64,000 bases of DNA from Rhodopseudomonas_A palustris_F (GCF_000013745.1 NC_007925.1:3782001-3846000); one strand, 5' to 3'. Shown: positions 1 through 8,400, numbered from the stretch's first letter. Notes: generated by a model from the letters alone, not told the origin. Made by a program: numbers and translations.

Positions 1-205
1 TCTTGGATTTCTCCATGCCGAATTCGACCGAGCGGTGCTCGACGAACATGTCGGTTTCCTCGAACGAGCCCTTGTCGAGCAACAGGTCGATGCGCTCGCG
101 CGCGGTCAGCCGGCCGCGGGTATGTTGCGCGTCGATGCGCTTCTTGCCGCCGCCGAGTTTGGCTGCCGTGCGGCGTTCGTCGAGAGATTCCAGGATGTCT
201 TTCAT
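1..205 (-). CDS. pccB: Propionyl-CoA carboxylase beta subunit, N-terminal fragment (runs off window)
   Basis: Carboxyltransferase subunit of the biotin enzyme that makes methylmalonyl-CoA from propionyl-CoA. Only the first ~68 codons are inside the window, reading leftward from an ATG at 203-205 with GGAG just upstream. The visible protein begins MKDILESLDERR and continues with GGGKKRIDAQH, LTARERIDLLLDKGSFEE and DMFVEHR, the characteristic N-terminal block of biotin-dependent carboxyltransferase beta subunits. That block cannot by itself separate propionyl-CoA from other acyl-CoA substrates, but the DMFVEHR stretch fits PccB best. The rest of the gene lies to the left of position 1. Confidence 0.85.
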   Translation of the reverse strand, partial: MKDILESLDERRTAAKLGGGKKRIDAQHTRGRLTARERIDLLLDKGSFEETDMFVEHRSVEFGMEKSK

Positions 206-427
206 GAGCTCCAGACCGCTTTCGTGGGATGTCGTGAGGTGCTGGGCTGGCCCGGTTTGACGGCCGGCGCCCAAGATTGGCGGGCTTCTAACACGGGGTC
301 TGCAAGTGGGGAATTACCTATCCGGCTACGCTGCCTATGGTTGCGAGCCGCCGCTGTCACGGTAACCGGCGGCATCCGGGCGCTGACGATGGCCGACATC
401 GTCTCGATGCGCCGTCAGCCTGGCCGG

Positions 428-1246
428 TCAGATCGCGCCGATATCGCCGAGGCATTGCTCGGCCAGCGCCATGCGCAGAGCGACGTGGCGCGGCTCGCGA
501 ATGTCGAGATTGAGCGCGAACACGGTGTGCGCGCCGCCCTTCTCGGCCCAGCCGACCAGCCAGCCCAGCGTCGGTTTGCCGATTTCGGCGCCGAGCAGCC
601 CGGTCTTGGCGCGAATCAGCGCATCGCCGACCTTGCCGACCGGCAGGATGTCGCGGACCAGATCCTGGCTGCGCGCCGAGATCGGCAAGACGCCGCGCCG
701 CAGCCGGTCGACGAAATCGATCTGCTGGATCGGATCGATCCGCAGCTCGCCGGTGAGCCAGAACTGATCGATGCCGCCGCCGATGTTGCGGTTGCCGTAG
801 TCGAACAGATCGAGATGCTTCTGCATCCGCTCCGCGCCGATCCGACGCGCGATCTCCTGATACACCGGCACCGCGGAGGCGGCGATCGCCGAGCGCAGCG
901 TGTGATCGCGATTCCATCCTTCGATGTCGCGCGTCACGCCGTCCCACTTGAACACGTCCTTGTCGGGATCGGCGACCACGCCGGTCTCCAACGCGATCAG
1001 CGAATGGGCGATTTTGAAGGTCGATGCCGGGTGGAAGCCCTGCCCGGAACGATCGGGATCGCTGGCGATGATCAGATAGTCCTCGGTCTTGTAGCCGACG
1101 AAGGTGCCCGCGGTGCCGACATCGGCGAAACGCTTGGCCAGCGCGACGCGGATCTCGCTGCGCGGCGGCGCGACTTCGGCGCGCGCCGACAACGGAGCGA
1201 CGGCGGTGGCCGCGAACAGGCCGATGGCATGACGACGATTGAGCAA
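428..1246 (-). CDS. Class D (OXA-like) beta-lactamase family protein
   Basis: Predicted exported serine beta-lactamase of 272 aa. The class D motifs are all present in order: STFK at residues 75-78 (nucleophile Ser75, Lys78, the carbamylated lysine in OXA enzymes), SAV at 124-126, YGN at 150-152 and KTG at 214-216. I chose the TTG at 1244-1246 because it gives a signal peptide beginning MLNRRHAIGLFAATAV and has an AGGTG-like ribosome site upstream. The open frame continues to 1531 but that extra part does not look like protein. It stands alone between pccB and the FliK/FlhB-like pair. Whether it confers beta-lactam resistance or acts on peptidoglycan is unknown from sequence. Confidence 0.85.
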   Translation of the reverse strand: MLNRRHAIGLFAATAVAPLSARAEVAPPRSEIRVALAKRFADVGTAGTFVGYKTEDYLIIASDPDRSGQGFHPASTFKIAHSLIALETGVVADPDKDVFKWDGVTRDIEGWNRDHTLRSAIAASAVPVYQEIARRIGAERMQKHLDLFDYGNRNIGGGIDQFWLTGELRIDPIQQIDFVDRLRRGVLPISARSQDLVRDILPVGKVGDALIRAKTGLLGAEIGKPTLGWLVGWAEKGGAHTVFALNLDIREPRHVALRMALAEQCLGDIGAI

Positions 1247-1445
1247 GGCGACACCTGGTGAGTTGCGATGGCGCACGATGCGCGACGTATCGTGGTGAAA
1301 CGATGGCAGCGCTTGCGCGAAGCTGTCGGCGCCATTGAATAGGAATCGATTCAATTGAATCCGATCGGCGCACACGAGAACGCTCGGCTCTGCTGATCGC
1401 CTCCGATGCATGAGTCTGTCGCTGATCGCTACCGACTTGCTGCGC

Positions 1446-1712
1446 TCAGCGCACCCGGCCCGACAGCCGCAGCACGAACACCAGCACTTCGGCGACCGCC
1501 TTGTAGAGCTCCTGCGGAATCTCGTCACCAATTTCGACCTTGGATAGCGCGCCGGCCAAAATCTCGTTCTCCTCGATCGGAATGTCGTGGGCGCGTGCCA
1601 CCTCGACGATCTTGGCGCCGATCGCGCCCTTGCCCTTGGCGATCACCGTCGGCGCGCCGGTCCTGTCGTAGTGCAGCGCGACGGCGATCTGGTTGGGGCC
1701 CTGCGCGGTCAT
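1446..1712 (-). CDS. FlhB C-terminal-domain-like protein (export-switch homologue)
   Basis: An 88-aa protein resembling only the cytoplasmic C-terminal domain of FlhB/YscU, the substrate-specificity switch of flagellar and type III export. It carries ALHYD, APTVIAKGKG, VEVARAHDIPI and EIPQELYKAVAEVLVFV in the family order. There are no membrane helices, and the NPTH autocleavage site of full FlhB is absent, the chain beginning just after where it would be. Its ATG (1710-1712) overlaps the TGA of the upstream FliK-like gene, so the two are translationally coupled. This pairing of a FliK-like protein with a free FlhB C-domain is seen in many proteobacteria; its exact role is not settled. Confidence 0.85.
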   Translation of the reverse strand: MTAQGPNQIAVALHYDRTGAPTVIAKGKGAIGAKIVEVARAHDIPIEENEILAGALSKVEIGDEIPQELYKAVAEVLVFVLRLSGRVR

Positions 1713-3448
1713 AGCGCGCGGTCCAGGAAGTAGCCGGCCGCCGCGGCCGGCGGCTGGGTCGGCGCGCCCTCGCGGATCACGATGTCGCCGGGCTGCAATT
1801 CGGCGCGGCTGAGCGCGCGGCTGAGTTCGGCGCTGCCGGCGCGCAGTTGCGCGGCGGTGGCCGGCCGCTCCGCCCACATCCGCACCGACGTCTTGTCGCC
1901 GACCAGCGAGATCAGCGCGTGCACCGGCCCCGCCGGCTCGACGTCGAGCGAAAACCGCGCCCGCCACACCCGCTTCGCCGCATCGACCTCGCTGTCCTGC
2001 TGCTCCCGCGAGATCTCGAACTGCGCCACAGCGGTGCCTTGCGCGGTGACGAACGGAATCTCGAAATTCCAGCGCGCCGTCGCCGGGTCGGTCCGCGCCA
2101 CCGCAGGATCGAGGCGATCCGGCAGCGAGGCGATTTGCAGCAGCGTCTGCCGCGCGATCGCGGCGTCGGTGTCGGAGAACAAATGCCGCGCACTGGCGGC
2201 GAACGGCTCGTGCGAGATCAGCGAAGCCGGCGCGACCGGCTGCACCGTCGGCAACGCGCCGCGGATCGGCGGCGGCAGCGCGTTGCCGCGCAGCGCGAGT
2301 TCCTCTTCGGTCGCCGGCGACAGCCGCGTGCCGGTCACCAGCGGCAGCAGCGACAGCATCGCGGCGTTGCCGGACAGCAGCTTGGCAACCTGGCCGGCCG
2401 CCAGCGGATTGGCCTGCAGCGCTTCCTGCAACACGTTGAGCGCGGCGTTGCTCGCGGCGCTGCGCGCCCCGGCCTCGGCCGCAGTCGCCGCCGGCACGAC
2501 AACCGGCGTGGTGGTTTGCAGTCCCGCGATGGTGGTTTCGAGCGACGCCGCGGCTTTTTGCGACGCCAATTGTTGCGCCATCAGATCGGCGATCGGCGTC
2601 GCCGTCGACGCAATGGTCGGCGCAGCGACCACCACCGGCGTGGTGACGCCGTTCGAGGCCGCCAGCGCCGCGGCCTGCAGGCGGCCTTCCATCGACGCCG
2701 GGGTCGGCACCGCGCCTTGCGTGGCGGCGTTGCCGAGCGCGGTCGCCAGCACCTGGCGCAGCACGATCAGCGCGGCCTTCAGATCAAAGATCGGCGTCGC
2801 CGTGGCCGCGCCGGACGCCAAGCCGGATTCCAGAAACAGCCCGGAACTCTGGAACGCCCGCTTGACGTCGTTGCCGCTCAATGCCGGATCGAGCGCGGTG
2901 CGCTGCGCCAAGAGCTGGTTCACCGCGGCCTGCAACTTCGGCGGCAACGCTGAAAGATCGACCGCGGCGAGATTGGCGAACAGCGTCGCGAGGCTGCCCT
3001 GCTTGGCGGCGGCGAGTTGCGCCGCGGTCGCAACCGCGACGGTCTCGGTGGCGCTGAGTTCGGCCTGCAGCGCCACGCTCGGCACCGGCCGTTGTGCCGC
3101 CACCAGGCTGAGCGCGGCCTCCGGCGCCAAGGTCGCGGCATCGGGCGCTGCGGCATGGCCGGACAACTGCGCCGCGGTCGGATTAAGTTGCGCGCCGCTC
3201 GGCTGCGGCAGCACCGCGAGCCGCACGCCGTCGGCGCTCTGCGACACCGACAACTGCAGCGTCTGGCCGGCCTGCAAGGCGACGTCCGAGCGCACCGTGA
3301 GCGACTGTTGGCCGATGCTGATCTGGGCCTGGTCGCCGTCGACTTTGACGACGCGCGCGGTGACCACCGTGCCCGGCTGCAACGCCACAGCGTCGCTCGT
3401 GCCTTGCGCGGCAATAATCGGTAGCGTCGAATTGACCGCGATCGACAT
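1709..3448 (-). CDS. Flagellar hook-length control (FliK) C-terminal-domain protein
   Basis: A 579-aa, Ala/Gln/Pro-rich protein. The first ~400 residues are low complexity with a short beta-rich start (TVVTARVVKVDGDQAQISI). The last ~130 residues match the Flg_hook domain of FliK: WNFEIPFVTAQG, a cluster of alternating strands, SVRMWAERP and a Leu/Gln-rich end. In FliK this domain contacts FlhB to stop hook export, which fits the coupled FlhB-C-like gene downstream. The frame is open from a GTG at 3478, but the ATG at 3448 has GAAGTGAG in front and is preferred. No other flagellar genes are nearby, so hook-length control itself is uncertain. Confidence 0.75.
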   Translation of the reverse strand: MSIAVNSTLPIIAAQGTSDAVALQPGTVVTARVVKVDGDQAQISIGQQSLTVRSDVALQAGQTLQLSVSQSADGVRLAVLPQPSGAQLNPTAAQLSGHAAAPDAATLAPEAALSLVAAQRPVPSVALQAELSATETVAVATAAQLAAAKQGSLATLFANLAAVDLSALPPKLQAAVNQLLAQRTALDPALSGNDVKRAFQSSGLFLESGLASGAATATPIFDLKAALIVLRQVLATALGNAATQGAVPTPASMEGRLQAAALAASNGVTTPVVVAAPTIASTATPIADLMAQQLASQKAAASLETTIAGLQTTTPVVVPAATAAEAGARSAASNAALNVLQEALQANPLAAGQVAKLLSGNAAMLSLLPLVTGTRLSPATEEELALRGNALPPPIRGALPTVQPVAPASLISHEPFAASARHLFSDTDAAIARQTLLQIASLPDRLDPAVARTDPATARWNFEIPFVTAQGTAVAQFEISREQQDSEVDAAKRVWRARFSLDVEPAGPVHALISLVGDKTSVRMWAERPATAAQLRAGSAELSRALSRAELQPGDIVIREGAPTQPPAAAAGYFLDRAL

Positions 3449-3508
3449 GGTGCTCACTTCGCCAGGCGAAATTGACACTTAGCGTAACCAACGGACGTAA
3501 AGCCGCCG

Positions 3509-4294
3509 TTAACCGGGGCTTGGGCGGAGCGCCGCCAGCACCACGGCGGCGGCCTTGAAATCGACCTGGCGCGCCGCGCGCCGCGCCGCCACCTCCTCGT
3601 CGATGCCCCATTGGGCGATGTTCCAGTCCTCGTCGACATGGGCGGCGGCCCAGACCTGGTCGGCGTCGCGGAACCGATCATGCAGCGCCAGCGCCAGCAG
3701 CGCCGAGCCGGTGATGCTGGTCACCATATGCAGCGCGGCGATCGCCCAGGGGTCTTGCGGCAGCGCGGCGCGCACCGCGGCCACCGCGGCGTCGGGCTGG
3801 CGCACAGGCACGATGCCCTCAGCGAGGATGAAATGCGCGCTATAGGTTTCGGCGGCCCAGAACAGCACCGGGTCCCAATGCTCGCTCTCCCGCGCCACCA
3901 AACCTTCGGGGAAGCTGGCGCGATAACACAACAGATCGGTTTCGAAGTACTTGGCGACGTCGTCGGTCACCGCCTCGACGCGCGTCGTCACCGCGTCGAT
4001 CACGCTGTTGGCAAGCCGGGTCAGCGGCATCGTGGTCGGCTCGATGAACTGCTGCTGCGCCTGCCATTCGCCGACGATTGCCTCCGCAAGCGCGCGGTTC
4101 GGCGCGATCAAGTGACCGCGCGACGGCGTGCGGACCGCTTTGTCGTCGAGCGTGATCGCAAAGCCGCCTTCGGCCTCGACCAATCCCGCGTTCTGATAGA
4201 ACCGCTTCGGCCGCGGCCCGCGGGTCGAGCGGCGCACCGCTTCCTGCGGATCGAGTTGGGATTTGCCGGCCACCTCGTCGAACAATTCACGCAT
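3509..4294 (-). CDS. ATP12-family F1-ATPase assembly chaperone
   Basis: A 261-aa cytoplasmic protein of the ATP12 family, which in mitochondria and alphaproteobacteria binds the F1 alpha subunit during ATP synthase assembly. Family blocks visible are RPKRFYQNAGL, DDKAVRTPSRGHL, EWQAQQQFIEP, MPLTRLANSVID, YFETDLLCYRA, WDPVLFWAAETY, ALHMVTSITGSALLALAL and WNIAQWGIDEE. It starts 12 bp after the small secreted-protein gene, in an apparent operon with the pseudouridine synthase upstream, an arrangement I recall as common in this bacterial family. Confidence 0.9.
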   Translation of the reverse strand: MRELFDEVAGKSQLDPQEAVRRSTRGPRPKRFYQNAGLVEAEGGFAITLDDKAVRTPSRGHLIAPNRALAEAIVGEWQAQQQFIEPTTMPLTRLANSVIDAVTTRVEAVTDDVAKYFETDLLCYRASFPEGLVARESEHWDPVLFWAAETYSAHFILAEGIVPVRQPDAAVAAVRAALPQDPWAIAALHMVTSITGSALLALALHDRFRDADQVWAAAHVDEDWNIAQWGIDEEVAARRAARQVDFKAAAVVLAALRPSPG

Positions 4295-4306
4295 CGCAAA
4301 AATCCG

Positions 4307-4618
4307 TCAGCGGTTGGCGCAGGCGCGCGAATAGGCGGCGCGCTGGTTGGGGCCGAGCCCCGCGGCGGCGCCCTCGTCCAGGCAATCGACCACGCGGTCG
4401 TGAAACGATCGCCGCGCCACCGGCGCGGTCGGGCGCGACGGGGCGGCGTCGAGCTGCGGCACTACCGGCACCTCGATCTTCGGCGGCGGCGGTGCGGGCG
4501 GCGGCGGCGGACTGAGCACCGCGGCGCCCGGCGGAATCTGCGCCTGCGCGACGCCGCCGAGACCGGCGAACACCACGCATACGCACAACATTGCAATCGA
4601 TCTGTTCATCGCTGTCAT
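4307..4618 (-). CDS. Small exported Pro-rich protein of unknown function
   Basis: A 103-aa protein with a clear signal peptide: MNRS, a hydrophobic core MLCVCVVFAGLGG and a cleavage site after AQA. A proline run (SPPPPPAPPPP) follows, then a C-terminal segment with two cysteines (VVDCLDEG and SRACANR) that could form a disulfide in the periplasm. Translation may start at either of two ATGs nine bases apart. It lies between the pseudouridine synthase (31 bp away) and ATP12 (12 bp). I do not recognise a function. Confidence 0.7.
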   Translation of the reverse strand: MTAMNRSIAMLCVCVVFAGLGGVAQAQIPPGAAVLSPPPPPAPPPPKIEVPVVPQLDAAPSRPTAPVARRSFHDRVVDCLDEGAAAGLGPNQRAAYSRACANR

Positions 4619-4649
4619 GTCGTGATCCCGGCCCGATGGCGCAAGCCGC

Positions 4650-6293
4650 TTACTCCTCCGGGGCGTTTTCGATCGGATCGAAGCGGTCGTGTTCCAGCCC
4701 GAGCAGGTTCCAGGATTGCAGCATATGCGGCGGCAGCGGCGCGCTGACGTCGATGGTGCCGCCGCGCGGATGCGGAATCACGATGCGGCGTGCCAACAGG
4801 TGCAGCCGGTTCTGCAGCCCGCCGGGCAATTGCCAGTTCTCGATGTTGAAGTACTTCGGATCGCCGACGATGGCGTGGCCGATATGCGCCATATGGGCGC
4901 GCAGCTGATGGGTGCGCCCGGTCACCGGCTTCAGCGACACCCAGGCGAGCTTGCTCGCCGAGGTCTCTACCACCGCGTAGTAGGTCACCGCGTGGCTGGC
5001 GCCCTCGTCGCCATGCTCGGCGATCCGCATGATGGTGTCGTCTTCGCTCTCTTCCTTGGCGAGGTAGGTCGAGATGCGGCCCTGCTTCGGCTTCGGCACG
5101 CCGGCGACCAGCGCCCAATAGACTTTGCGCGCCGAGCGTTCGCGGAACGCGCCGGTCAAGGCGGTGGCGGCAAAGCGGGTTTTGGCGATCAGCAGACAGC
5201 CGGCGGTCTCCTTGTCCAGCCGATGCACCAGGCGCGGCTTCTGGCCCTTGGCGTCGCGCATCACCTCCAGCATCAGGTCGACGTGGCGCGTGGTGCCGCT
5301 TCCGCCCTGCACCGCGAGCCCGGCCGGCTTGTTCAGCACCATGACGTCGGCGTCCTCATAGAGGATCATCGCCCGCAACGCCGCCATGGTCTTCTGCTCG
5401 GCTTCGGACAGATTGCCGGTGCCGACCTTCGGCGCGTCGAGCTTGAGCGGCGGAATCCGCACGGTCTGGCCTTCTTCCAGCCGGTCCTTGCTGTCGGCGC
5501 GCTTGCCGTCGACGCGCAGCTCGCCTTTGCGGACGATGCGCTGGATGTGGGAGAACGATAGCCCCGGATAGCGCGCCTCGAGAAAGCGATCGACCCGCAT
5601 GTTGTTCTCGTCGGCCGACACCACCACGGTCTCGACCTTGGTCGGCAACGGCACGTCCGGCACCACCGGCTTCTCGGGTTCCTCGATGTGCGGCGTTTGG
5701 CGCGGCTCGGGGCGAGGCGTGCGCGGCGGCACGCGCGGCGGTTTGCTGCCGGGGCGGAAATTTGCCGGGCGTTCGGAACGCTCGGCGCGATCGGATCGCG
5801 GCCGATCGGATCGCTCGGCGCGCTGCGGACGATCCGCGGTGGGGCGATCGGCGCGTTGCGGCCGCTCCGACCGCGAACGATCGGATTTGGCGGGGCGCTC
5901 GCCGAACGATCGCTCGGCGCGCTCGGCGCGTTGCGGGCGGTCGCCGAAAGCCCGCTCTGAACGTTCAGCGCGTTGCGGCCGTTCGGAACGCTCAGTGCGT
6001 TGCGGGCGATCGGAGCGTTCGGCAAATGATCGCTCGGCGCGCTGCGGGCGCTCGGCACGCTCGCCGCGCGGCGGGCGCTCCCCGAAGGCCCGCTCGCTGC
6101 GTTGCGGGCGCTCGGTGCGCTCGGTGGAGCGCTCGCGCGGCGGGCGCTTGCTCATCGGGCGATCGCTGTTGGTGCGGCCGGCCTTGGCGCGCTCGCCCGG
6201 CGTGGGCGCCTTGCCGCGCGTGGGACGCTCGGATTTGCCGCGTTCGCTGCCGGAGCCGCGTTTAGCGAGGGGTTTCTTGACGCGACGGCTCAT
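4650..6293 (-). CDS. RluA-family 23S rRNA pseudouridine synthase with Arg-rich repeat extension
   Basis: A 547-aa protein. Residues ~225-547 form an RluC/RluD-type enzyme that isomerises uridines in 23S rRNA. An S4 RNA-binding domain lies at ~232-290 (MRVDRFLEARYPGLS, RKGELRVDGKR), then the catalytic HRLDKETAG motif at ~357-365 with the nucleophile Asp360, and GRTHQLRAHM further on. Residues 1-~215 are a low-complexity basic tail of repeated units like ERPQRAERSER and AFGERP, about twice the usual size of such extensions. The ATG at 6293 lies in GAGCACCCAAATG with GGAG upstream. RluC versus RluD cannot be decided by eye. Confidence 0.9.
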   Translation of the reverse strand: MSRRVKKPLAKRGSGSERGKSERPTRGKAPTPGERAKAGRTNSDRPMSKRPPRERSTERTERPQRSERAFGERPPRGERAERPQRAERSFAERSDRPQRTERSERPQRAERSERAFGDRPQRAERAERSFGERPAKSDRSRSERPQRADRPTADRPQRAERSDRPRSDRAERSERPANFRPGSKPPRVPPRTPRPEPRQTPHIEEPEKPVVPDVPLPTKVETVVVSADENNMRVDRFLEARYPGLSFSHIQRIVRKGELRVDGKRADSKDRLEEGQTVRIPPLKLDAPKVGTGNLSEAEQKTMAALRAMILYEDADVMVLNKPAGLAVQGGSGTTRHVDLMLEVMRDAKGQKPRLVHRLDKETAGCLLIAKTRFAATALTGAFRERSARKVYWALVAGVPKPKQGRISTYLAKEESEDDTIMRIAEHGDEGASHAVTYYAVVETSASKLAWVSLKPVTGRTHQLRAHMAHIGHAIVGDPKYFNIENWQLPGGLQNRLHLLARRIVIPHPRGGTIDVSAPLPPHMLQSWNLLGLEHDRFDPIENAPEE

Positions 6294-6866
6294 TTGGGTG
6301 CTCCGGAGGAAGGCCGTGGTTAGCGTAAAAGCCCGGCCGGGTCACGGTGAAATCGCTCCGCGACGGGCCATGACGGCGGCAAGGACGGCGGGCAAGCGCG
6401 GCCGGCCTCGCGGCGCCGGCGCCCGAGTTTTGCGGAATTTGCCGCGCCTCGAAGCAATGAGGGGCGGCGGAGCGCCGAAAGGCGCGCCTATGGTCGAGGG
6501 GCCGCGGTGCGGTCGCCGACGCATCGGCGAGCGGCCGCGGCAACGCCTTCCGGCGCTCCACCGCGGCGATTTTGCGCTCCAGGACCGTGCTTCCGGGCAC
6601 CGGCGCGATGCACTCCGCACCACTGATCCCGACGGTTTCCCGCCGTTCGCCTGTGCCGCGTCCAGCCAGCCAGCAAGTGGCAGACCCTCCTAATGGGGCC
6701 GGACGGTGACCCGGAGCGTCCCGAGTGCGAAGGGCCACGTCCTCCCCTCGCCCGCAGGCGCCGCCTCCCGCTCCACCACAAGACGCCTCATGAAGCGCCC
6801 CTCGCGAACGGGATGCGAATAGGGATATGGTCCTATGGGGGTTTTGTCAAGCGGTGACGAAGGGGT

Positions 6867-6954
6867 GTAGCCCGGGTGAGCGCAGCGATACCCGGGTGTT
6901 GCTCGTTGCGGCGCGGCCCTGCGTATCGCTCCGCTCATGCGGGCTGCGCGCTAC
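6867..6954. repeat. REP-like palindromic element, copy 1
   Basis: Starts GTAGCCCGGGTGAGCGCAGC, contains ATACCCGGG and ends GCTCATGCGGGCTGCGCGCTAC. The two halves each form a hairpin and together an imperfect inverted repeat. Same family as the elements at 7696-7773, 9262-9342, 9914-9944 and 10021-10051. The local transposase-like RAYT gene is the likely mobiliser. Confidence 0.75.
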
Positions 6955-6971
6955 TCGAATAGCCCGGACAA

Positions 6972-7049
6972 TCAGCCGCTCCGAATTGTCCACGGACGAC
7001 CAATAAACGTCAGCACGCCAGTGAAGAAAGCGACGACGACCGCCACCAT
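6972..7049 (-). CDS. Possible 25-aa hydrophobic small protein
   Basis: ATG at 7047-7049 preceded by a strong GGGGAGG ribosome-binding sequence about 7 bases upstream. The predicted peptide begins MVAVVVAFFTGVLTFIG and ends RPWTIRSG, so it would be a single membrane helix with a basic tail. It is too short for statistical support, and the case rests on the ribosome site and the hydrophobic pattern. Confidence 0.3.
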   Translation of the reverse strand: MVAVVVAFFTGVLTFIGRPWTIRSG

Positions 7050-7500
7050 GGGGTGCCTCCCCGGAGATATGGAATCAGCGCCTCGATTCGCGGTCAAGAC
7101 GGAGCTGATGATGCTTAGACACCAAAGACTCTAAACAACGCATGTATCGCACGAATACTTATGCCGGCTATTCACAGCCGCAGGAGTGCACAGCGGCCCT
7201 AAACTTGATCCATCTGCCCACAAGACAAGTATATGAATTAAAGAGGAAATGCGGCGTCGAAGTACTTTTCAACACGTCTTGAAGTTCGCCGGAATCGCGC
7301 GAAGCGCAGTTGATGATCGCCGGCCGAATAAAAATTTTGTCGCGACAACTTTTCCGGGTGTATCCGATTGATGCCGTTTACGAGACTACACCACCCCTGA
7401 TGAAGGCGAACCCTCACCATTGCAATCGGGTTCTCACCTTCCCCAGGAACATTGTCAATCAGCTGCGCATGCCGTTTCGCGCCACGGAAGGACTTTGCCT

Positions 7501-7641
7501 ATGAAGGTGAAAGAAATCATCATCCGCTTCGAGGAAGATAAACCGCATTTTTCCAATGAGGTTGGGAATTTTCTGAGGAATAACTGGGACAAGCTCGCGG
7601 CAATGGCCATCCATTTTTTCACTAGTTTTTTTAGGAACTAG
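7501..7641 (+). CDS. Small hypothetical protein, 46 aa
   Basis: ATG at 7501 preceded by GGAAGGA, giving a 46-residue protein that starts MKVKEIIIRFEEDKPHF and ends MAIHFFTSFFRN, with an amphipathic or weakly hydrophobic C-terminal half. The DNA is noticeably AT-richer than the rest of the window, suggesting recent acquisition. Not recognised. Confidence 0.45.
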   Translation: MKVKEIIIRFEEDKPHFSNEVGNFLRNNWDKLAAMAIHFFTSFFRN

Positions 7642-7695
7642 ACGATAGCGACGATGTCGCACTCTTGGTCAACGACGTCTCCGCCCCCCGCAAAC

Positions 7696-7773
7696 GTAGC
7701 CCAGGCGACCGTAGCGACACCCGGGTCTTGCTCGGTCGGAAATGCCGCATATCGCCGCGCTCATGCGGACTAC
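7696..7773. repeat. REP-like palindromic element, copy 2 (diverged)
   Basis: Reads GTAGCCCAGGCGACCGTAGC, then ACACCCGGGTCTTGCTCG, and ends CGCTCATGCGGACTAC. It is a diverged copy of the 6867-6954 element, with several mismatches in both hairpin arms. Confidence 0.7.
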
Positions 7774-7864
7774 TTCCTGACGGTAGAGCAGAGGCGCAAC
7801 CCACAGATGGCATCGCTAAAGACGCGGGCCAATTAGGGCGGGGCTCCTCCCGCAAGGTTCAAAA

Positions 7865-8185
7865 ATGTCCAAATCTTGCAAGACAACAAAGTCGGTGAGC
7901 GATCGCCTGTTGCCTAAATCTACAACTTCTGAGCAGTCAGATGTTACAGACGCAGAGATTATTGAGTCAAAGAATGCGATTGAAGCGAGGAAACGCTCTG
8001 ACCTTGTGGAGGTCGCATCGCGCCTTAGCGAATTCAAACATAACTACGGCCTTATCGTTGGAGGCTTCTTGTATCTTCGAACCATCGAAGTTGCTGGGAA
8101 ATCCACCACAATTCTGAGGGCGGGCTGGGGTGTTGCTCTTGTGAGTCTAGCTGTTAATTTCTGGAGATATTTCTCCCCTGGATAG
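7865..8185 (+). CDS. Hypothetical protein with C-terminal membrane segment
   Basis: A 106-aa protein, Ser/Lys/Glu-rich and soluble-looking over residues 1-58. Two hydrophobic stretches follow (YGLIVGGFLYL and WGVALVSLAVNF) before a short tail WRYFSPG. The ATG at 7865 has only a weak AAGG upstream. Codon use and AT content are unlike the chromosomal genes on either side, consistent with the small acquired patch from ~7100 to 8210. No family recognised. Confidence 0.5.
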   Translation: MSKSCKTTKSVSDRLLPKSTTSEQSDVTDAEIIESKNAIEARKRSDLVEVASRLSEFKHNYGLIVGGFLYLRTIEVAGKSTTILRAGWGVALVSLAVNFWRYFSPG

Positions 8186-8219
8186 CGTACAGACATCACC
8201 CTATGTTGCTAACAAGCTG

Positions 8220-8256
8220 TAGCCCGGAGGGCGGGTTAGCGTCATCGTAATCCGCC
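8220..8256. repeat. Fragment of a dispersed intergenic repeat
   Basis: TAGCCCGGAGGGCGGGTTAG followed shortly by CGTAATCCGCC. It looks like a degenerate half of a 'TAATCCGCC' palindrome family distinct from the REP-like copies nearby. It marks the junction between the AT-rich patch and the HEPN-like gene. Confidence 0.45.
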
Positions 8257-8400
8257 ATTTCATCGAAATGCCGCCAACCGGCTACGCGCTGCCCGACCCA
8301 CTTTTTGCTGACGCCATTCAATCTTTCTTGACCGCTTCCTGGCATCATCCGCAAGTAGCCCGACTAATCGGAATCGGTCGAATTGTCCGAAACTTCAAAA

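Larger units (their letters stand above)
6294..7500. other. Long intergenic, repeat-containing stretch with no confident gene
   Basis: About 1.2 kb without a convincing gene. From 6294 to ~6800 all frames are open by GC bias but none looks like protein. At 6819-6836 there is an inverted repeat ATAGG-8-CCTAT followed by a G run, reminiscent of copper/nickel-repressor boxes, but no fitting gene follows. A REP-like palindrome lies at 6867-6954. One tiny ORF with a good ribosome site is listed separately (6972-7049). From ~7100 base composition shifts to clearly AT-richer DNA that continues to ~7650. Confidence 0.6.

Noticed and set aside
35..1261. Large plus-strand open frame (408 codons) over the beta-lactamase gene
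   Set aside because: Composition is Arg/Ala/Asp-rich with no motif; it is an antisense shadow of the class D beta-lactamase, whose motifs are complete.
1782..3482. Plus-strand 566-codon frame opposite the FliK-like gene
   Set aside because: Ser/Ala/Cys-rich chain typical of antisense reading of a high-GC gene; the minus strand encodes a recognised domain and a coupled partner.
6262..6738. Minus-strand 158-codon frame upstream of the pseudouridine synthase
   Set aside because: No domain, no ribosome site, Arg/Pro/Ala bias; looks like open non-coding DNA of a kind common between genes in this bacterial family.
6819..6836. ATAGG-8-CCTAT repeat followed by a G run, like a metal-repressor (CsoR/RcnR/FrmR) operator
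   Set aside because: No repressor, transporter or dehydrogenase gene follows on either strand; arms are only five bases, so chance is likely.
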